From NCBI GenBank assembly GCA_002785325.1, contig PFMH01000036.1, positions 1-12,166 on the forward strand: a DNA stretch of 12,166 bases, written 5' to 3'. Positions 11,659 through 12,166 of the stretch are shown here, one piece after another (the first letter of the stretch is position 1; the number at the start of each line of letters is the position of its first letter). The translations under genes were made by a program, and so were the position numbers. The notes under the pieces were generated by a model. The model saw only the letters and a program-made list of their open reading frames with translations. It searched no databases and had not been told where the DNA came from. Source of the stretch: a bacterium (Candidatus Howlettbacteria) CG_4_10_14_0_8_um_filter_40_9 (GTDB lineage: Bacteria; Patescibacteriota; CPR2; UBA1875; GCA-2785325).

Positions 11659-12166
11659 AAAAAAATAGAAAATAAGCAAATTATCGTAATCGCCGGTCCG
11701 ACGGCTTCGGGGAAAACGATGCTTGCCATAGATATTGCGAAAGAAGTAAATGGCGAGATAATAAATGCCGACTCCCGAAGCATCTACCGCGAAATGGATA
11801 TCGGCACTGGAAAACCGGCACGTCAGCTTACAGTTTACGGACTACAGACTACAGACTACTTGGTAGATGGTGTCCCCCATCATCTTTTTGATATCAAAAA
11901 TCCTGATGAAGATTTTAACGTTTCTGAATTTAAAAATCTCGCTAAAGAAAAGATCACAGAAATTCAAAACAGTAAACATATCCCAATAATTGTCGGCGGG
12001 ACCGGACTTTATATAGACGCCATGGTCTACGACTACAAAATGCCAAGTACAACGCCGGATAAAGCAATGAGAAAAGAGCTTGACTCTCGAGAAACAGAAG
12101 ATTTATTTAAAGAATTGAAAAAGATAGATCCTGAAACAGCTAAAAAGATAGATCCGAAAAATAAAA
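11656..12166 (+). CDS. miaA: tRNA dimethylallyltransferase MiaA (3' end beyond window)
   Basis: Transfers a dimethylallyl group to A37 of tRNAs reading UNN codons, the substrate for MiaB. The first 170 codons are present and the gene runs off the window. Motifs: P-loop GPTASGKT (14-21), the DSRSIYREMDIGTGKP substrate/catalytic region (39-54), GVPHHLFDI (72-80) and IIVGGTGLYIDAM (111-123). Between GTGKP and VPHHL the protein is about 11 residues longer than typical family members, and this extra stretch (ARQLTVYGLQTTDYLVD) coincides with a heptanucleotide repeat in the DNA (11820-11861). The start is set by the leaderless arrangement; MKKIENKQIIVIAGPT is a usual N-terminus. Confidence 0.93.
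   Translation, partial: MKKIENKQIIVIAGPTASGKTMLAIDIAKEVNGEIINADSRSIYREMDIGTGKPARQLTVYGLQTTDYLVDGVPHHLFDIKNPDEDFNVSEFKNLAKEKITEIQNSKHIPIIVGGTGLYIDAMVYDYKMPSTTPDKAMRKELDSRETEDLFKELKKIDPETAKKIDPKNK
11820..11861. repeat. In-frame heptanucleotide repeat inside miaA
   Basis: Six heptads, ACGTCAG, CTTACAG, TTTACGG, ACTACAG, ACTACAG, ACTACTT, total 42 nt and therefore exactly 14 codons, keeping the frame. The three central-to-right units are nearly perfect and the left ones are degenerate. Confidence 0.75.

Noticed and set aside
1..12166. Recoded UGA (glycine) as in Gracilibacteria or Absconditabacteria
   Set aside because: TGA ends thrS, the first regulator and the alkyltransferase gene at the expected C-termini, and no conserved gene needs TGA read through.

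Overview
The window looks like chromosomal DNA of a small-genome bacterium with A/T-rich DNA, most likely a Patescibacteria (CPR) member. This is inferred from gene content and style rather than from a marker gene: a threonyl-tRNA synthetase without the usual N-terminal TGS domain, very tight gene packing, several uncharacterised short helical proteins, and start codons placed directly behind -10 boxes with no ribosome binding site. TGA behaves as a stop codon in several genes, which argues against the groups that recode it.

Layout. Positions 1-1190 hold a terminator, a short MscS-like membrane protein (minus strand) with a structured 5' leader, and then about 365 bases without a protein gene. 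That gap contains a 144-nt segment folding as a long-stem four-way junction on the minus strand, a terminator and heptanucleotide repeats. Positions 1190-3489 (minus) carry two tandem CdaR/PucR-type regulators in one operon. The 296-base gap at 3490-3785 holds a dyad operator candidate, a DnaA-box match, degenerate heptads and promoters. tRNA-Val(GAC), thrS, a 57-codon small gene and a short malic enzyme follow on the plus strand (3786-7065). From there the strand alternates almost gene by gene: lysA-like (-), small alkyltransferase-domain protein (+), unknown protein (-), miaB (+), a two-gene unknown operon (-), and miaA (+, cut by the window end). Convergent neighbours are 4-19 nt apart, and divergent neighbours share 32-60 nt promoter regions.

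Function. Much of the window serves translation: tRNA-Val, ThrS, and MiaA plus MiaB, which act in sequence to make the ms2i6A37 modification in tRNAs reading UNN codons. Malic enzyme and a diaminopimelate-decarboxylase-like enzyme are metabolic outliers in such a genome. The twin CdaR-type regulators may control themselves and perhaps the neighbouring MscS-like gene, because similar dyad or half-site motifs lie near both.

The most notable non-coding signals are: the four-way-junction RNA candidate at 870-1013; the three-way junction overlapping the ribosome binding site of the MscS-like gene; a palindromic element inserted in frame inside miaB; heptanucleotide repeats that end miaB and sit in frame inside miaA; and a recurrent leaderless promoter/start arrangement.
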